A stretch of 64,000 bases of DNA from Myotis daubentonii (Eukaryota; Chordata; Mammalia; Chiroptera; Vespertilionidae). The position numbers and the translations under genes are program-made. The stretch spans positions 181,478,349 to 181,542,348 of the forward strand of contig NC_081842.1 of the NCBI RefSeq assembly GCF_963259705.1. Direction: 5' to 3'. Below the pieces are notes generated by a model. That model was not told the origin of the DNA, searched no databases, and was given only the letters and a program-made list of their open reading frames with translations. Positions 10,940 through 20,479 of this stretch are shown here, piece after piece; position 1 is the stretch's first letter; the number at the start of each line of letters is the position of its first letter.

Positions 10940-11605
10940 GTTCCAGCTAAGAGAAGAATTCAGAGCCAAGGCTCAGCTTATAGGAGAAAGTTTATTTAGA
11001 AAGCACAGCGGTAGGAGAAGTGAGCAGTAGAACAAGTGGACTCGGGAAACAAGTTCCAGCAAAAGAAGGGCCCTTGGGGCTTAGGAGAAAGAGAGGGAGA
11101 AAAAGACAGAAAGAGAGAGAGACAGAGAGGAGATACTTGCCTTGAGACTAAAGGGGGAGGAGAGGTCCGGGTGTGCTGAGGGGAGAGTGTGCCCTGGGGA
11201 AGGAAATGGGTGGGGAAAGGTGTGTCCTCTGTCTGAGGGTTTTTCTCTGGGGGTCCCAGGGGAGGATCTCAACAGAACATTCCTCAGCTTTCCCTGTGTC
11301 TCCTCAGGGTCATGGTCTCCACTATTGGTGGGCGCCAGGGCAGGGGTCATTAGTCAATGCAGCTGGTCCTGATGTCAGCCATGGCGTCACTTCCTCTGAT
11401 TTTGCGGCTTCTCTGGGCCTGGAGCTGAAACACAGCTGAGGCCTAGATGTCATCTTTCAGGGGTTAATGCTTAAGAGCGTGGTCATGCAAGGGCTGATAG
11501 TTCTGCCCGTTGCTAGGCACCCAGGGCTCTCCACCCTGGAAACTCTCTGCGCCTGGCCTATTGTTCCTACTCTGCTCACACCTGTCTAACTGCCCACTAC
11601 AGAGG
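10940..11605 (-). mobile_element. possible endogenous retroviral LTR, minus strand
   Basis: On the minus strand the block can start TGTAGTGGGCAG, run through a GC-rich U3-like part, carry a polyadenylation-like AATAAA (plus strand 'tttatttagaaag' near 10990), and end near 'ctggaacaca'. It sits between two pieces of an old LINE. I could not find a clear target duplication and no primer-binding or coding region follows, so it would be a solo LTR of unknown family. The 11081-11439 open frames are artefacts of purine-rich DNA. Confidence 0.4.
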
Positions 11606-11639
11606 GAGGTGAGTGATAGGTGGAATAAAGGTACCTCGG

Positions 11640-11900
11640 TCTCAGATTGTGCACAGCACCACAGAACAGAGTAAGGATTTAGACTTCACCCACAGACAGT
11701 GGGGATCCATCAAAGGGTAGGGGCTTTAAAGCACGGACTGGCCTGACCAGATGTAATGGGGACTCTGGAAGTGGGAAGAGAACAGACTAGAGGGGCATCA
11801 CAGCTGCAGAGGGGCCAGACCCACCAGAAGAAAGCACACAAGGCTGGGCAATGGTGGAGAGAGAAAAGAGGAGCAGCAAGAGGCTGCCAGAGGGCTTCAC
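11640..11900 (+). repeat. ancient L2-like LINE remnant (right piece)
   Basis: The stretch 'gagtaaggatttagacttca' and 'cagtggggatccatcaaagg' followed by 'ggcctgaccagatgtaat' parallels the old LINE text 'aaggagtttggattttattc ... gggagccactggaggg ... agtgacatgatctgattt'. It appears to continue the piece ending near 10925. Confidence 0.45.
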
Positions 11901-12033
11901 AGGGGTTCTGGCAGCTCCCTTTAGCTCTGCCACTCCAGGGTTATAGGATTCCTCCAGACCCTCCACGTGGCTACAGCTGGGCAGTACATACACGTCAGGG
12001 ATCTTGTTTCAGCTCCTTGGAGCTCAGAGGCAA

Positions 12034-12158
12034 GAAGCTCTGCCGGGGGGAGGATGGAAGCTCTGCTGGGGGGAGGATGGAAGCTCTGCTGGGGGGAGGA
12101 TGGAAGCTCTGCTGGGGGGAGGATGGAAGCTCTGCTGGGGGGAGGATGGAAGCTCTGC
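12034..12158. repeat. 23-bp tandem repeat, about 5.4 copies
   Basis: The unit 'ggaagctctgctggggggag' plus 'gat' is 23 bp and is repeated almost perfectly. The first copy has one base change (gccggg for gctggg). Because 23 is not a multiple of three, every frame stays open across it on both strands, producing several overlapping artefact frames of 79-145 residues. Confidence 0.97.
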
Positions 12159-12734
12159 ATTGGCCGTGCCGTTTCCTGCCATCTTGCTCCTAAGAGTCAG
12201 TGGAATCACAGAGCTGAGCCAGGGGGACAGAGGGATGGGGCCATCCTCTAACCCCATGGGGATCTGCGTGTCCATGGGACTGCTCTGTTCTCAGCTTCCA
12301 TCGATCACTCCCAGGGCCTTCACCCCAGCATCGTGCAGCCATCTCTGCTGTAGGAAACGCCTGCTCTGAGAGGTCATACTTGGAGAGGCTGTGCCACCAA
12401 GCACACTGGGACCTGGAGGAGGAGGAACTCAGGGGGAGAGAGGGAGGAAGGACTATGCAGACCGGGCCTGGGTGAGATGGGTGGGAGATGATATCCCTAC
12501 TGGGGAAGGCCTGCCCAAGGAGTCAAGCAGAAGGGAGCTAATGTGTAATGAGACCTTTCCCCCTGGCCCTGTGCGTTGTCAGTGTCCTCTCAACTCGTCA
12601 CCCCAATGACGCAGCAAGGGAGTTTCTGTCACCGCCTTTTTACTAAGGATAAAATTGAGAATTAGATTGTTTCATGATATGCCTAAATTTACACAGCTAA
12701 TAAAAGGCAGACCCAAACCCAGCGTCCTCTGGAA

Positions 12735-13560
12735 CCTATTCATTCGCATATTTATTCATTGATTTATTTACCCAACGAAGATGTATTGAGGGCCTGCTCT
12801 GAGCCAGGCACGGTACCAGATACCAGAGCTACGAGTCAGACACATTTCCCACCCTCTAGTGAGAGAGACCAACAATATCAAATTCATAAATACACAAGAT
12901 AATTCCAGATGGTGATAAATTATGAAGCAAATGAAGCAGGGTGATTGATGGTCTAGAGCAGAAGTTACTAAAATACGGCCAAGGGCTAATCTCACCCACA
13001 GTGTGTCTTGGCATAGAACTGCAAGCTAAGAGCAGTTTATACATTTATAAAGGGTAACGAAGAACACAAAGGGGGAAATGCAACAGAGATGGTTTGTGTC
13101 CCACAAAGCCTAAAATATTTACCCTCCAGCCTTATGTGGACAAAGTTTGCCCTCCCCTGGTTGAGAGAGAGCCCGGGTTTGACGGGGGGGGGGGGGGGGG
13201 GGGGGGAATCCTTGGTAGTGGTCAAAGAAGGCCTCTCTGTGGCAAAGACTTTGAACTGAGACCCAATGATGGGGAGAGAAAAACAAAACAAAACAGGCAA
13301 AGGAATCCAGGCAGAATAAACAGTAAGTGAATGCAAAGGCCCTGGGGTAGAAACAAGCTTAGCAGTTTCAAAGAACAAAAAGAAGGTCAACGTGTCTCAA
13401 GCGCAGGAAATGTGAGAGAAAGTGAGTGAGCTCAGGGAAGCCAGCAGGAAGCAGATCACACAGGGCTTTCAGGGCCAAAGCGAGGAGTGTCCTGTCCACT
13501 TCATGCTGCTTACAGTGTGGTAAAATCGAAGTAGAATCTAGCTGGCATCAGGACGGGCAG
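12735..13560 (+). repeat. ancient L2-like LINE, long 3' segment
   Basis: The text follows a very common mammalian old-LINE segment in order: 'tatttattcattgatttatt', 'tgtattgagggcctgctctg', 'agccaggcacggtaccagat', 'gaagcaaatgaagcagggtg', 'aaagaaggcctctctgtggc', 'tgcaaaggccctggggtaga', 'caaagaacaaaaagaaggtc' and 'acagggctttcagggcc'. It is interrupted by the poly-G tract. Confidence 0.65.
13184..13206. repeat. (G)23 homopolymer
   Basis: An uninterrupted run of about 23 guanines inside the old LINE segment. Long G runs can form G-quadruplexes and are prone to sequencing length error. Confidence 0.95.
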
Positions 13561-14260
13561 GCTCCAATCTAGAGGTCCAAGCACAGTAATAATACTCCAG
13601 GTACAAGGGATACTTGAGTTTGACACATGGTAGCAGCAACTCACAGGCAATGTGGTCACCCCATAGACAGAGGGTACTGGGGAGGCGATTCAGGATGGCC
13701 AGGGCTGCAGGAGCTTGGCAGGCTGTCAGGACTCTTACCAAACAAATCAAGACTCAAAGAGGCCTTGAGCTCCAACAGGAAACAGAGGGATAAATACAAA
13801 GAACCAAGGATGAGTGATGATGTGCTGAGGGTGATGGCAAAACAGTGACTTCCCCAGCATTTGGCTCCCCGGGCCTCAATACTGCACATCAAAAATTGGG
13901 ACTGTGGCTGCATGACTTACACTGGCCCCCACCCACCCTGGTTGGACAAGGTTCAAGAAATGGGCAGGGCCAACCCAGAATAAGGAGAGCATCCGTGACT
14001 CCTTGTGGAAGGAGCTAGTGACGTGGGCACTGGCTGGACCGTGCAGAGAGTGAGTGTGCGTGGTTAAGGACTGCTGACTGCGTGGTATAGCCGTCCGTGC
14101 AAACGCTACAGGGGGCTGAACCACACTCAGGGTGAATTCCCTGACCCTGGGAGCAAGAGGGAATCGCCAGTGTGGATTGCCTGTAACAGTTTGTACTTTG
14201 GCGACCACTTAGTTTAAAGTGGCTGTGCTCCTGAGCGTGCCCCCAGGCAACATGTGTTCT
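13560..14260. other. unassigned non-coding DNA
   Basis: No gene or named repeat can be supported. Overlapping frames of 70-110 residues occur on both strands without recognisable domains. Confidence 0.45.
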
Positions 14261-14264
14261 GTAA

Positions 14265-14450
14265 CTTGATTTTTTAAAAACAACTTTTATTGGAGGTTTT
14301 TTTCTTATGATAAGAGCAACACATGTTCCCTTCAGAAAAATCAGGAATACAGAGATACCAAAAAGAAAACAATAAAAAAATCCTTACCCATCCACCCAAA
14401 GACAGCTTGATGGCTATTTTTCCAGGCTTTTCTTTGTTTATTAAATAAAT
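14265..14450 (-). repeat. L1-type 3' end fragment (antisense), left piece
   Basis: The text 'acttttattggaggtttttt', 'gagcaacacatgttcccttc', 'agaaaaatcaggaatacaga' and 'ggctatttttccaggctttt' resembles the antisense 3' end of an old L1-type LINE. Similar text continues at 17892-18130, after the Helitron array. Confidence 0.4.
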
Positions 14451-15166
14451 ATCCTCCCAGTCTCACCAGGTGGTGGGCTCCACTGAAGTATGATAAATGG
14501 TTCTATTGCTGACTCAATGGCTTCTACCTGCCTGTCACCAGGCCCTCAGGTCCCTTTTTAAGGTTCCTCACCCCAATATCTCTGGACATCTTTGGGGGGG
14601 GAGGGATCCCATACACACTCCCCAGACAGTTCAAGTGTTTACATGTGCCTGTCACTGCTCACCAGCTACCTCGCAGCTGCCCTGTGGCTCCTCCCAGCCA
14701 GCTGGCCCCCACCTCAGGCTGCCTTTGAGCTCCTCTGCCTTGGACCACACGAGCTCCTCTAGGGCAATTCTGGTGTGTCACTCTGACTCTCAACCACATG
14801 GATGTTCCTGCCTCCTCACAGGAGAAATACCTTCCTATCTCTACTCTCCCCACGGGGTCCCCCAGGATTGAAATACACAGTCCTTTGCATCCCCGGGATG
14901 AAGGAATCCTCCAGTTCCTGGATCAGGCACAAATGAGAGAACTAGTCTATATCTGGAACCTGCTCCTAATCTTGTGAGAATGGCCCTAGAGTCCCTTCCC
15001 CTATGATGGGTATCTCCCAGGGACTTTATAGCCTCCTCGGTAACCTCCCATTCCTCCCACTCCAAGCCCCACCCTTGGCTGACTGCTCCAGACACACTAT
15101 ATGCATCAAGTCACCCACCACCAGACTGTCACATGTGAGAAGGGATATAACGTACTTATAATCTTA
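14451..15166. other. unassigned non-coding DNA
   Basis: No gene or clear repeat is seen. The 124-residue frame at 14497-14871 has no recognisable domain and overlaps a minus-strand frame. Confidence 0.4.
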
Positions 15167-15916
15167 CCAGGGGCCCAGTGCACAAATCCGTGCACCTTGA
15201 AAGGAATTGTGGGCCACAAGGCTGAGGTGGGCACAGGGGGGGGGGGGGTCTTGGCCCATCCTCCACACCCCCGCCTGGCCCTTTCCACCACAGCCCCCGT
15301 CCCTTCTCTGCAGGCAGCCCCACTCCTGCCACTGCTGCTCCCACGCACGGATGGTGCCAGCCCTGCTCGTACCCACTGACAGCATGGAGCAATTGGGGCC
15401 AGCCCCAGCAGCAGGTGTGAGCAGGACCAGTGCCATCAGTGAGTGCAAGCAGCAGCTGCTGCCTGGTTTGCCCCTCAGGAGCAGGGGGAGGTGGAGAAGC
15501 CCTGAGGGGTGATCGGGGCCAGCAGCCACTGCTCACACCTGCTGATGGTGCTGAGCAATCAGGGCTGGTGCCAGGTGCCAGCAGCAAGTGTGAGCGGTGG
15601 CTCCAGTACCAGCAGCAAGTGCAAGTGCCAGGCGGGACCACAGCACGCGGGAACAAAGAATTTTCAGTAACCACCAGAGGCTCGCCCCTATGACAGCAAC
15701 CAGTGCCCTGCCTTGGTCTGGCGCCCCCGCTCACATGCTCCACCAGCGCACCACGGCCAACGCCCACCATGTTCTGCATTCTGCCACCTACTGCCGACAC
15801 CTGTCATGTTCCACGTGTGCCCCTGGTGGTCAGCACATGTCATAGTGACCAGTTGTTTGGTTGTTCAGTTGTTCCGCCTTTTGGTCTACTTGCATATTAT
15901 ATATATATATATATAC
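15167..15916 (-). mobile_element. HeliBat-type Helitron, array member 1 (minus)
   Basis: The left edge 'ccaggggcccagtgcacaaa' with 'tccgtgcac' is the reverse complement of a HeliBat 3' end: GTGCAC hairpin arms, with CTAG decayed to CCAG. The right edge 'ggtctacttgcatattat' is the reverse complement of the 5' end, merging into a TA run. The interior is GC-rich and has repeated 'ccagcagcaagtg' motifs. Non-autonomous rolling-circle elements of this kind depend on a Rep/helicase protein supplied elsewhere. The 214-residue minus frame inside (15156-15800) shows no Rep or helicase motif and looks incidental. Confidence 0.82.
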
Positions 15917-15917
15917 A

Positions 15918-16802
15918 CTAGAGGCCCGGTGCACAAAATTTGTGCACTCGGGGGAAAGGGGGGGTCCCTCAGCCCGGCCTGTGCCCTCTCGCAGTCTGGG
16001 ACGCCTTGGGAGATAATGACCTTCTGGCTTAGGCCTGCTCCCGGGTGGCAGAGGGCAGGCCCAATCCCTAGGTGCAACCCCTGGTCAGGCTCAGAGCAGG
16101 GCCGATTGGGGAGTTGGGGCACCGCCCCTGTCATGCACAGAGCAGGGCGGATCGGGAGGTTGCAATGCCACCCTCAGTCATGCTCAGGGTAGGGCTGATT
16201 GGGGGGTTGGGGCACCGTCCCCTGTCACACTCAAGGCAGGGTCGATGGGGAGGTTGCGGCACCACCCCCGGTCATGCACAGAGCAGGGCCAATCAGGGGG
16301 TTGGGGCACTGCCCCCTGTCACTCACAGAGCAGGGCCCATCAGGGGGGTTGGGGCTCCATACCCTGTCACGCACAGAGCAGGGCGGATCAGGGGGTTGGG
16401 GTGCCGCACCCTGTCACACTCAGGGCAGGGCCGATGGGGAGGTTATGGCTCTGCCCCGTCACACACAGAGCAGGGCCCGTGGGGGGGAGGGGTGTTGGGG
16501 CGCTGCACCCTGTCACACACAGAGCAGGGCCGATCAGGGGGTTGGGGCACCGCACCCTGTCACACATAGAGCCGCAGGGCAATCAGGGGGTTGGGGAGCT
16601 CCCCCCTATCAGGCACAGAGCAGGGCTGATCAGGGGGTTGGGGCGCCTTCCCCTGTCACGAACAGAGCAGGGCCGATAGGGAGGTTGTGGCCCCACCCCC
16701 TATCACACACAGAGCCACAGGTGCGATCAGGGGGTTTGGGCGATGCCCCCTGTCACGCTGATCCTGGTGCTGGGAGGCATATTACCCTTTTACTATATAG
16801 GA
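15918..16802 (-). mobile_element. HeliBat-type Helitron, array member 2 (minus)
   Basis: It starts 'ctagaggcccggtgcacaaa', the intact reverse-complemented 3' terminus with the GTGCAC AAAATTT GTGCAC hairpin. It ends 'attacccttttactatatag' plus 'ga', the reverse complement of a TCCTATATAGTAAAAGG 5' end. Most of its 885 bp is a GC-rich minisatellite. It abuts member 1 on one side and member 3 on the other with no host DNA between. Confidence 0.9.
16090..16760. repeat. GC-rich minisatellite, roughly 50-bp unit, about 13 copies
   Basis: The unit resembles 'cagagcagggccgatcaggg' followed by 'ggttggggcaccgcaccctg' and 'tcacaca'. Copies differ by substitutions and small indels, so period length varies between roughly 48 and 56 bp. 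The repeat lies wholly inside a Helitron. It keeps several plus-strand frames open, giving false proteins of up to 263 residues at 16199-16990. Confidence 0.93.
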
Positions 16803-17425
16803 TAGAGGCCTGGTGCATGTGTGGGGGCCGGCTGGTTTGCCCTGAAGGGTGTCCTGGATCAGGGTGCGGGTCCCCACTGGGGTGCCTGGCCAGCCTGGGT
16901 GAGGGGATGATGGCTGTTTGCAGCTGGTCACACACCCTTCAGGGTGGGGGTCCCCACTGGGGTGCCTGGCCAGTCTGGGTGAGGGGCTGAGGGCTGTTTT
17001 CAGGCCAACTGAAGCTCCCAACCACTCCTTTTTTTCTTTTCTTTTTTATTCTGGGCCAGCTTTAGCTCTGAGGCTCCAGCTCTGAGGCTTCAGCTGCTGA
17101 AAGCAGGTATCTGGTTTGTTTGGGTTCTATAATCAAAACAATGTATAACTCCAGCTCTGAGATCCCGGCTCACTGAAAGCAGGTTTCTGGGGTTTTGTTT
17201 AGCTTCTATATTTGTTACAATGTTTCTTAAACTGCAAGCTCAGAGGCCGGCAAGGCAGGCGGGGAACGTTGGAGTCCTCCGTCACTGAAGCAAGCAAGCC
17301 TCATGTTAGTTTCAAGCTGCCTGGCTGCCGGCCACCATCTTGGCTGGCAGTTAATTTGCATATCTCGCTGATTAGCCAATGGGAAGGTCGTACGCCAATT
17401 ACCATGTTTCTCTTTTATTAGATAG

Positions 17426-17427
<2 letters not shown>
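16803..17427 (-). mobile_element. HeliBat-type Helitron, array member 3 (minus)
   Basis: The left edge 'tagaggcctggtgcatgtgt' is a worn HeliBat 3' end directly joined to member 2. The right edge 'tgtttctcttttattagata' plus 'gga' is the reverse complement of a TCCTATCTAATAAAAGAG 5' end. The interior differs from the other members: it has a diverged ~85-bp duplication around 16861-16998 and another ~80-bp duplication around 17085-17222. It also has a distinctive 'aactaacatgaggcttgctt' stretch on the minus strand near the 5' end. Some HeliBat subfamilies carry captured host gene pieces; whether this one does cannot be told from sequence alone. Confidence 0.85.

Positions 17428-17472
<45 letters not shown>
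17424..17472. repeat. (GATA)n microsatellite
   Basis: About twelve GATA units fill the gap between array members 3 and 4. It probably grew from the TATC-rich 5' terminus of the Helitron. Confidence 0.95.
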
Positions 17473-17473
<1 letters not shown>

Positions 17474-17477
17474 TAGA

Positions 17478-17891
17478 CTAGTGGCCCAGTGCACAAAATT
17501 CATGCATGGAAGGGGGGTGTCCCTCAGCCCAGCACCCTCTCCAATCTGGGAGCCCTCGGGGGATGTCTGACTGCCGGTTTAGGCCCGATCCACAGGGATC
17601 GGGCCTAAACCGGCAGTCAGACATCACTCTCACAATCCAGGACTGCCTGCTCCTAACTGCTCACCTGCCTGCCTGCCTGCCTGATCACCCCTAACCACTC
17701 TGCCTGCCAGTCTGCTTGCCCCCAACTGCTCCCCCCCATCCCACTGGCCTGCTCACCCCCAACTGCCCTCCCCTCCTGGCTTGATCGCCCCTAACTGCTT
17801 CTGCCTCGGCCCCTCCACCATGGCTTTGTCCAGAAGGTCTCCAGGAAGGTCTCCCAGTCTAATTAGCATGTTACCCTTTTATTAGTATAGA
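17478..17891 (-). mobile_element. HeliBat-type Helitron, array member 4 (minus)
   Basis: It starts 'ctagtggcccagtgcacaaa', the reverse-complemented 3' terminus. It ends 'ttacccttttattagtatag' plus 'a', the reverse complement of a TCTATACTAATAAAAGG 5' end, followed by host T. It is 414 bp long and carries a perfect hairpin at 17562-17625. It also has a C-rich section built of 'aactgctc' and 'ctgcctgcctgc' motifs. Confidence 0.9.
17562..17625. repeat. perfect hairpin, 30-bp arms and 4-nt loop, inside a Helitron
   Basis: Left arm 17562-17591 begins gatgtctgactgccgg and right arm 17596-17625 ends ccggcagtcagacatc. The arms are fully complementary, with an ACAG loop. A related hairpin occurs in the Helitron at 45273-45674. 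Hairpins of this size are the shape of microRNA precursors, and DNA transposons are a known source of bat microRNAs. Expression is unknown. Confidence 0.9.
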
Positions 17892-18130
17892 TAACCTCCT
17901 TTTGTATTTGTCAATAGATAGCAGACATATTTCTTTATTGGACAAGTGTGTTTCTACATCATGTTTAACAGTTGCATAGTATTCCATTACATACATTTAG
18001 CTTAATTTGTGTAAGCAAACACTTTTGGACATCTAGATTGCAGTCCACTTTTTCCTATTACAAATTGAATCAAGCAATCTTACTTTTAAGTGAAAAATGT
18101 CCATTGGCAAAAATACCTTACCAACCCTAG
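17892..18130 (-). repeat. L1-type 3' end fragment (antisense), right piece
   Basis: The text 'cagttgcatagtattccatt', 'catacatttagcttaatttg' and 'tttggacatctagattgcag' is typical of the antisense 3' end of old L1-type LINEs. It plausibly continues the piece at 14265-14450, which would mean the Helitron array inserted in or near one old LINE. Confidence 0.5.
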
Positions 18131-19400
18131 AGCTTGAGAGAAAATTTTCCTAGTCATCTATCGAATTCAACTGGGATAAAGCACCCCCTGAATGTGACAT
18201 GCATGGCAGTGTGCTCTATTGTACTGTCTTGAAAGGAGGCGCAAAGATTACGTTAAAGCAGTCGTCAGTGTCCTCATGTAGCTCAGTCTAATGAGAGGCA
18301 GGCACTGACAACAATGACTCTGATGGAGGCAGAGTGTGTGCTCACTGTAATAGACTGGCCACAGGGAGTGTGCTTGGGAACACCATGGCGGAGCAGTCAT
18401 TCTGCTTCAGCTTCAAGGAGGAGGCAGCATTTTACATGGGTCTGAAGGATGACCGGAATTTTATTTGGGAGGGACAAGACAGACAAGTGAGCGAGGGGAG
18501 TGGTCAGAGCTTGGGAGGAGCAGGAAGGAGCCTGACTGTGTAGAGAGCAGGGAAAGGGAGTAATGGAAACAAATCTGGAGGAATACACTGCAACCAGGTC
18601 ACAAAGCAGTGCAAAACCATTGATTCTGTCAAGGTCAAATGTCAAGGGCAAAATGGAAAATTAAAGAAGAAAACTCAATTTTGAGGGTATAGTTCTTAAA
18701 TAGGTTTTCCTGAAAATAAATTTTTCCCATTATCTCATTATCTTTATGCCAGATATTATTGTCATATGAGCATAGACAATCACACCAAATTGATTTTTAT
18801 GATCCTAAAGCTGACCATGTTGATTTAGAGCTACAATGAGTACTAAAAAATGAAATTCTATACTCTCAATCTTCCCAATTTTTCAGTGACTGTTTTTCCT
18901 CATAGAGAAGCCATGAATATGCCATGTCTATGTACATTCGCCTTCCTTGTTACCTTTGCACCTGCTATCCCCAAAGCCTAGAATTGTTTTTCTTCTTTCC
19001 TTTCACCTACCTACCCCCACTTTTCAGATTTCATTTCAAATGTCACTTTCTCCAACCCTTCAAATCTAGGTTAGGTCTCCCTACTCTATATTTTTAGGGA
19101 GTTTTTCTTTTTAGCACTTACCATAATTAACACTAAATAACTTAAGAGCGCACTCATGCACATGTGTTTAAACTCAAAGGGTCAAAGCCTACATACCCCA
19201 CTTGAATGAGGGATGAGGACAGAAATTGTATCCAAAGTATCTTTGCACATAGAAGATAATTACTAGGCATTTCTCAAGTAAATTAATATCGCTCACAATC
19301 CAATTGTGGTTCCAAAATTTTTTTGATAATTCCAAGATTTTTCTTTCAAAAAAGTGTTTTCTCAGAACAACTATCAGATAAAACTTTATAACAATCACCT
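18131..19400. other. unassigned non-coding DNA
   Basis: No gene is visible. The short frames at 18334-18543 and 18397-18651 overlap on opposite strands and show no domain. The first part has some resemblance to old LINE text ('gaggaggcagcattttacat'). Confidence 0.45.
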
Positions 19401-19973
19401 CTTTTATTTGTGTTTGCTTTATTTTTTCACTTTTTATTTGTTTTCTAATTTATCTTTATTGTTGAAAGTATTACAGATGTCCCCTTTGTTTTTTGTTGTT
19501 GTTGTTTTCCCATTGACCCCCTCCACTTCACCCGTCCCAAGCCTTCATCTCACTATTGTCTGTGGCCATGGGCTATGCATATATGCATATAAGTTCCCCG
19601 GTTAATCCTCCCCTCCCACCCACCCCTACCCCCACCTTCCCTCTGAAATTTGTCAGTCTGTTCCATGGTTCTGTGTCCCTGAATCTATTTTGTTCATCAG
19701 TTTATTTTATTCATTAGATTCCACATATCTGACTACCTTATTTTGCTTAGCATAATACTCTCCAGGTCCATCCATGCTGTTGCAAATAGTAAGAGTTCCT
19801 TCTTTTTTACTGCCACATAGTATTCCATTGTGCAAATGTAGTAGAGCATTTTTATCTACTCATCTGCTGATGGGCACTTGGGCTGTTTCCAAATATTAGC
19901 TATCATAAATTGTGCTGCTATGAACAGGGGTACATACATTCTTTCTGAATGCTGTTTCAGGTTTCTTAAGATA
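19400..19973 (-). repeat. L1 LINE (antisense), left piece
   Basis: Antisense L1 3' end text is clear: 'catgggctatgcatatatgc', 'gttccatggttctgtgtccc', 'aggtccatccatgctgttgc', 'tagtattccattgtgcaaat' and 'gctgctatgaacaggggtac'. It stops at 'cttaagata', exactly where a Helitron starts, and resumes at 20928. Confidence 0.88.
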
Positions 19974-20163
19974 TCTATCTATCTATATAAAAGCCTAAGC
20001 AACCGGCCAGTAGCTATGATGTGCAATGACCATCAGGGGACAGATGCTCAACACACAGGCATGGAAACATGGAACAGACTGATGAATCTCAGAGGGGAGG
20101 GGGAGAGGGGGAGGGTAGGAAGAGATTAACCAAAGATCTTATATGCATACTAGAGGATTTGTG

Positions 20164-20282
20164 CACTGGTGGGGTCCCTCGGCCTGGCCTGTGGGGATCG
20201 GGCCGAAACTGGCTCTCCAATATCCCCTGAGGGGTCCTGGATTGCAAGAGGGCACAGGCCAGGCCAAGGAACCCCACCAGTG
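20164..20282. repeat. inverted repeat with ~30-bp arms inside a Helitron
   Basis: Left arm 20164-20193 and right arm 20253-20282 are complementary at 28 of 30 positions (cactggtgggg / ccccaccagtg ends). Each arm leads outward into a HeliBat-like 3' terminus. The structure looks like two Helitron 3' ends facing away from each other. Confidence 0.88.
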
Positions 20283-20298
20283 CATGAATCCGTGCACC

Positions 20299-20300
<2 letters not shown>

Positions 20301-20355
<55 letters not shown>
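20301..20355. repeat. (TA)n microsatellite
   Basis: About 55 bp of uninterrupted TA following a Helitron 3'-end-like sequence. It produces the Ile-Tyr artefact peptides on both strands. Confidence 0.97.
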
Positions 20356-20357
<2 letters not shown>

Positions 20358-20479
20358 CAGAGCTAAGCGACCATCCAACTTCACCCATATATATGGCTAA
20401 GCGACCATCCAACGGGTGGTGCAAACACTCAACGCAGGAGCTGATGAGCTACAGTGACTTGGCAATAGCGGTTCTCGGG

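Noticed and set aside
11967..12369. Several overlapping frames with repeated peptide units
   Set aside because: They come from the 23-bp tandem repeat, which keeps all frames open.
15156..15800. 214-residue minus-strand frame
   Set aside because: It is inside a GC-rich non-autonomous Helitron, overlaps several other frames and shows no Rep or helicase motif.
16090..16760. Array resembling a CRISPR (regular repeats with variable parts)
   Set aside because: It is a diverged minisatellite in mammalian DNA, with no fixed repeat and no unique spacers of constant length.
16199..16990. 263-residue open frame, one of the longest in the window
   Set aside because: It lies in a GC-rich minisatellite inside a Helitron. 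Overlapping plus-strand frames of 144-165 residues are equally open, and the 'protein' is a shifting repeat with no domain.
20089..20424. Frames with long Ile-Tyr runs
   Set aside because: They are translations of the TA microsatellite in the Helitron.
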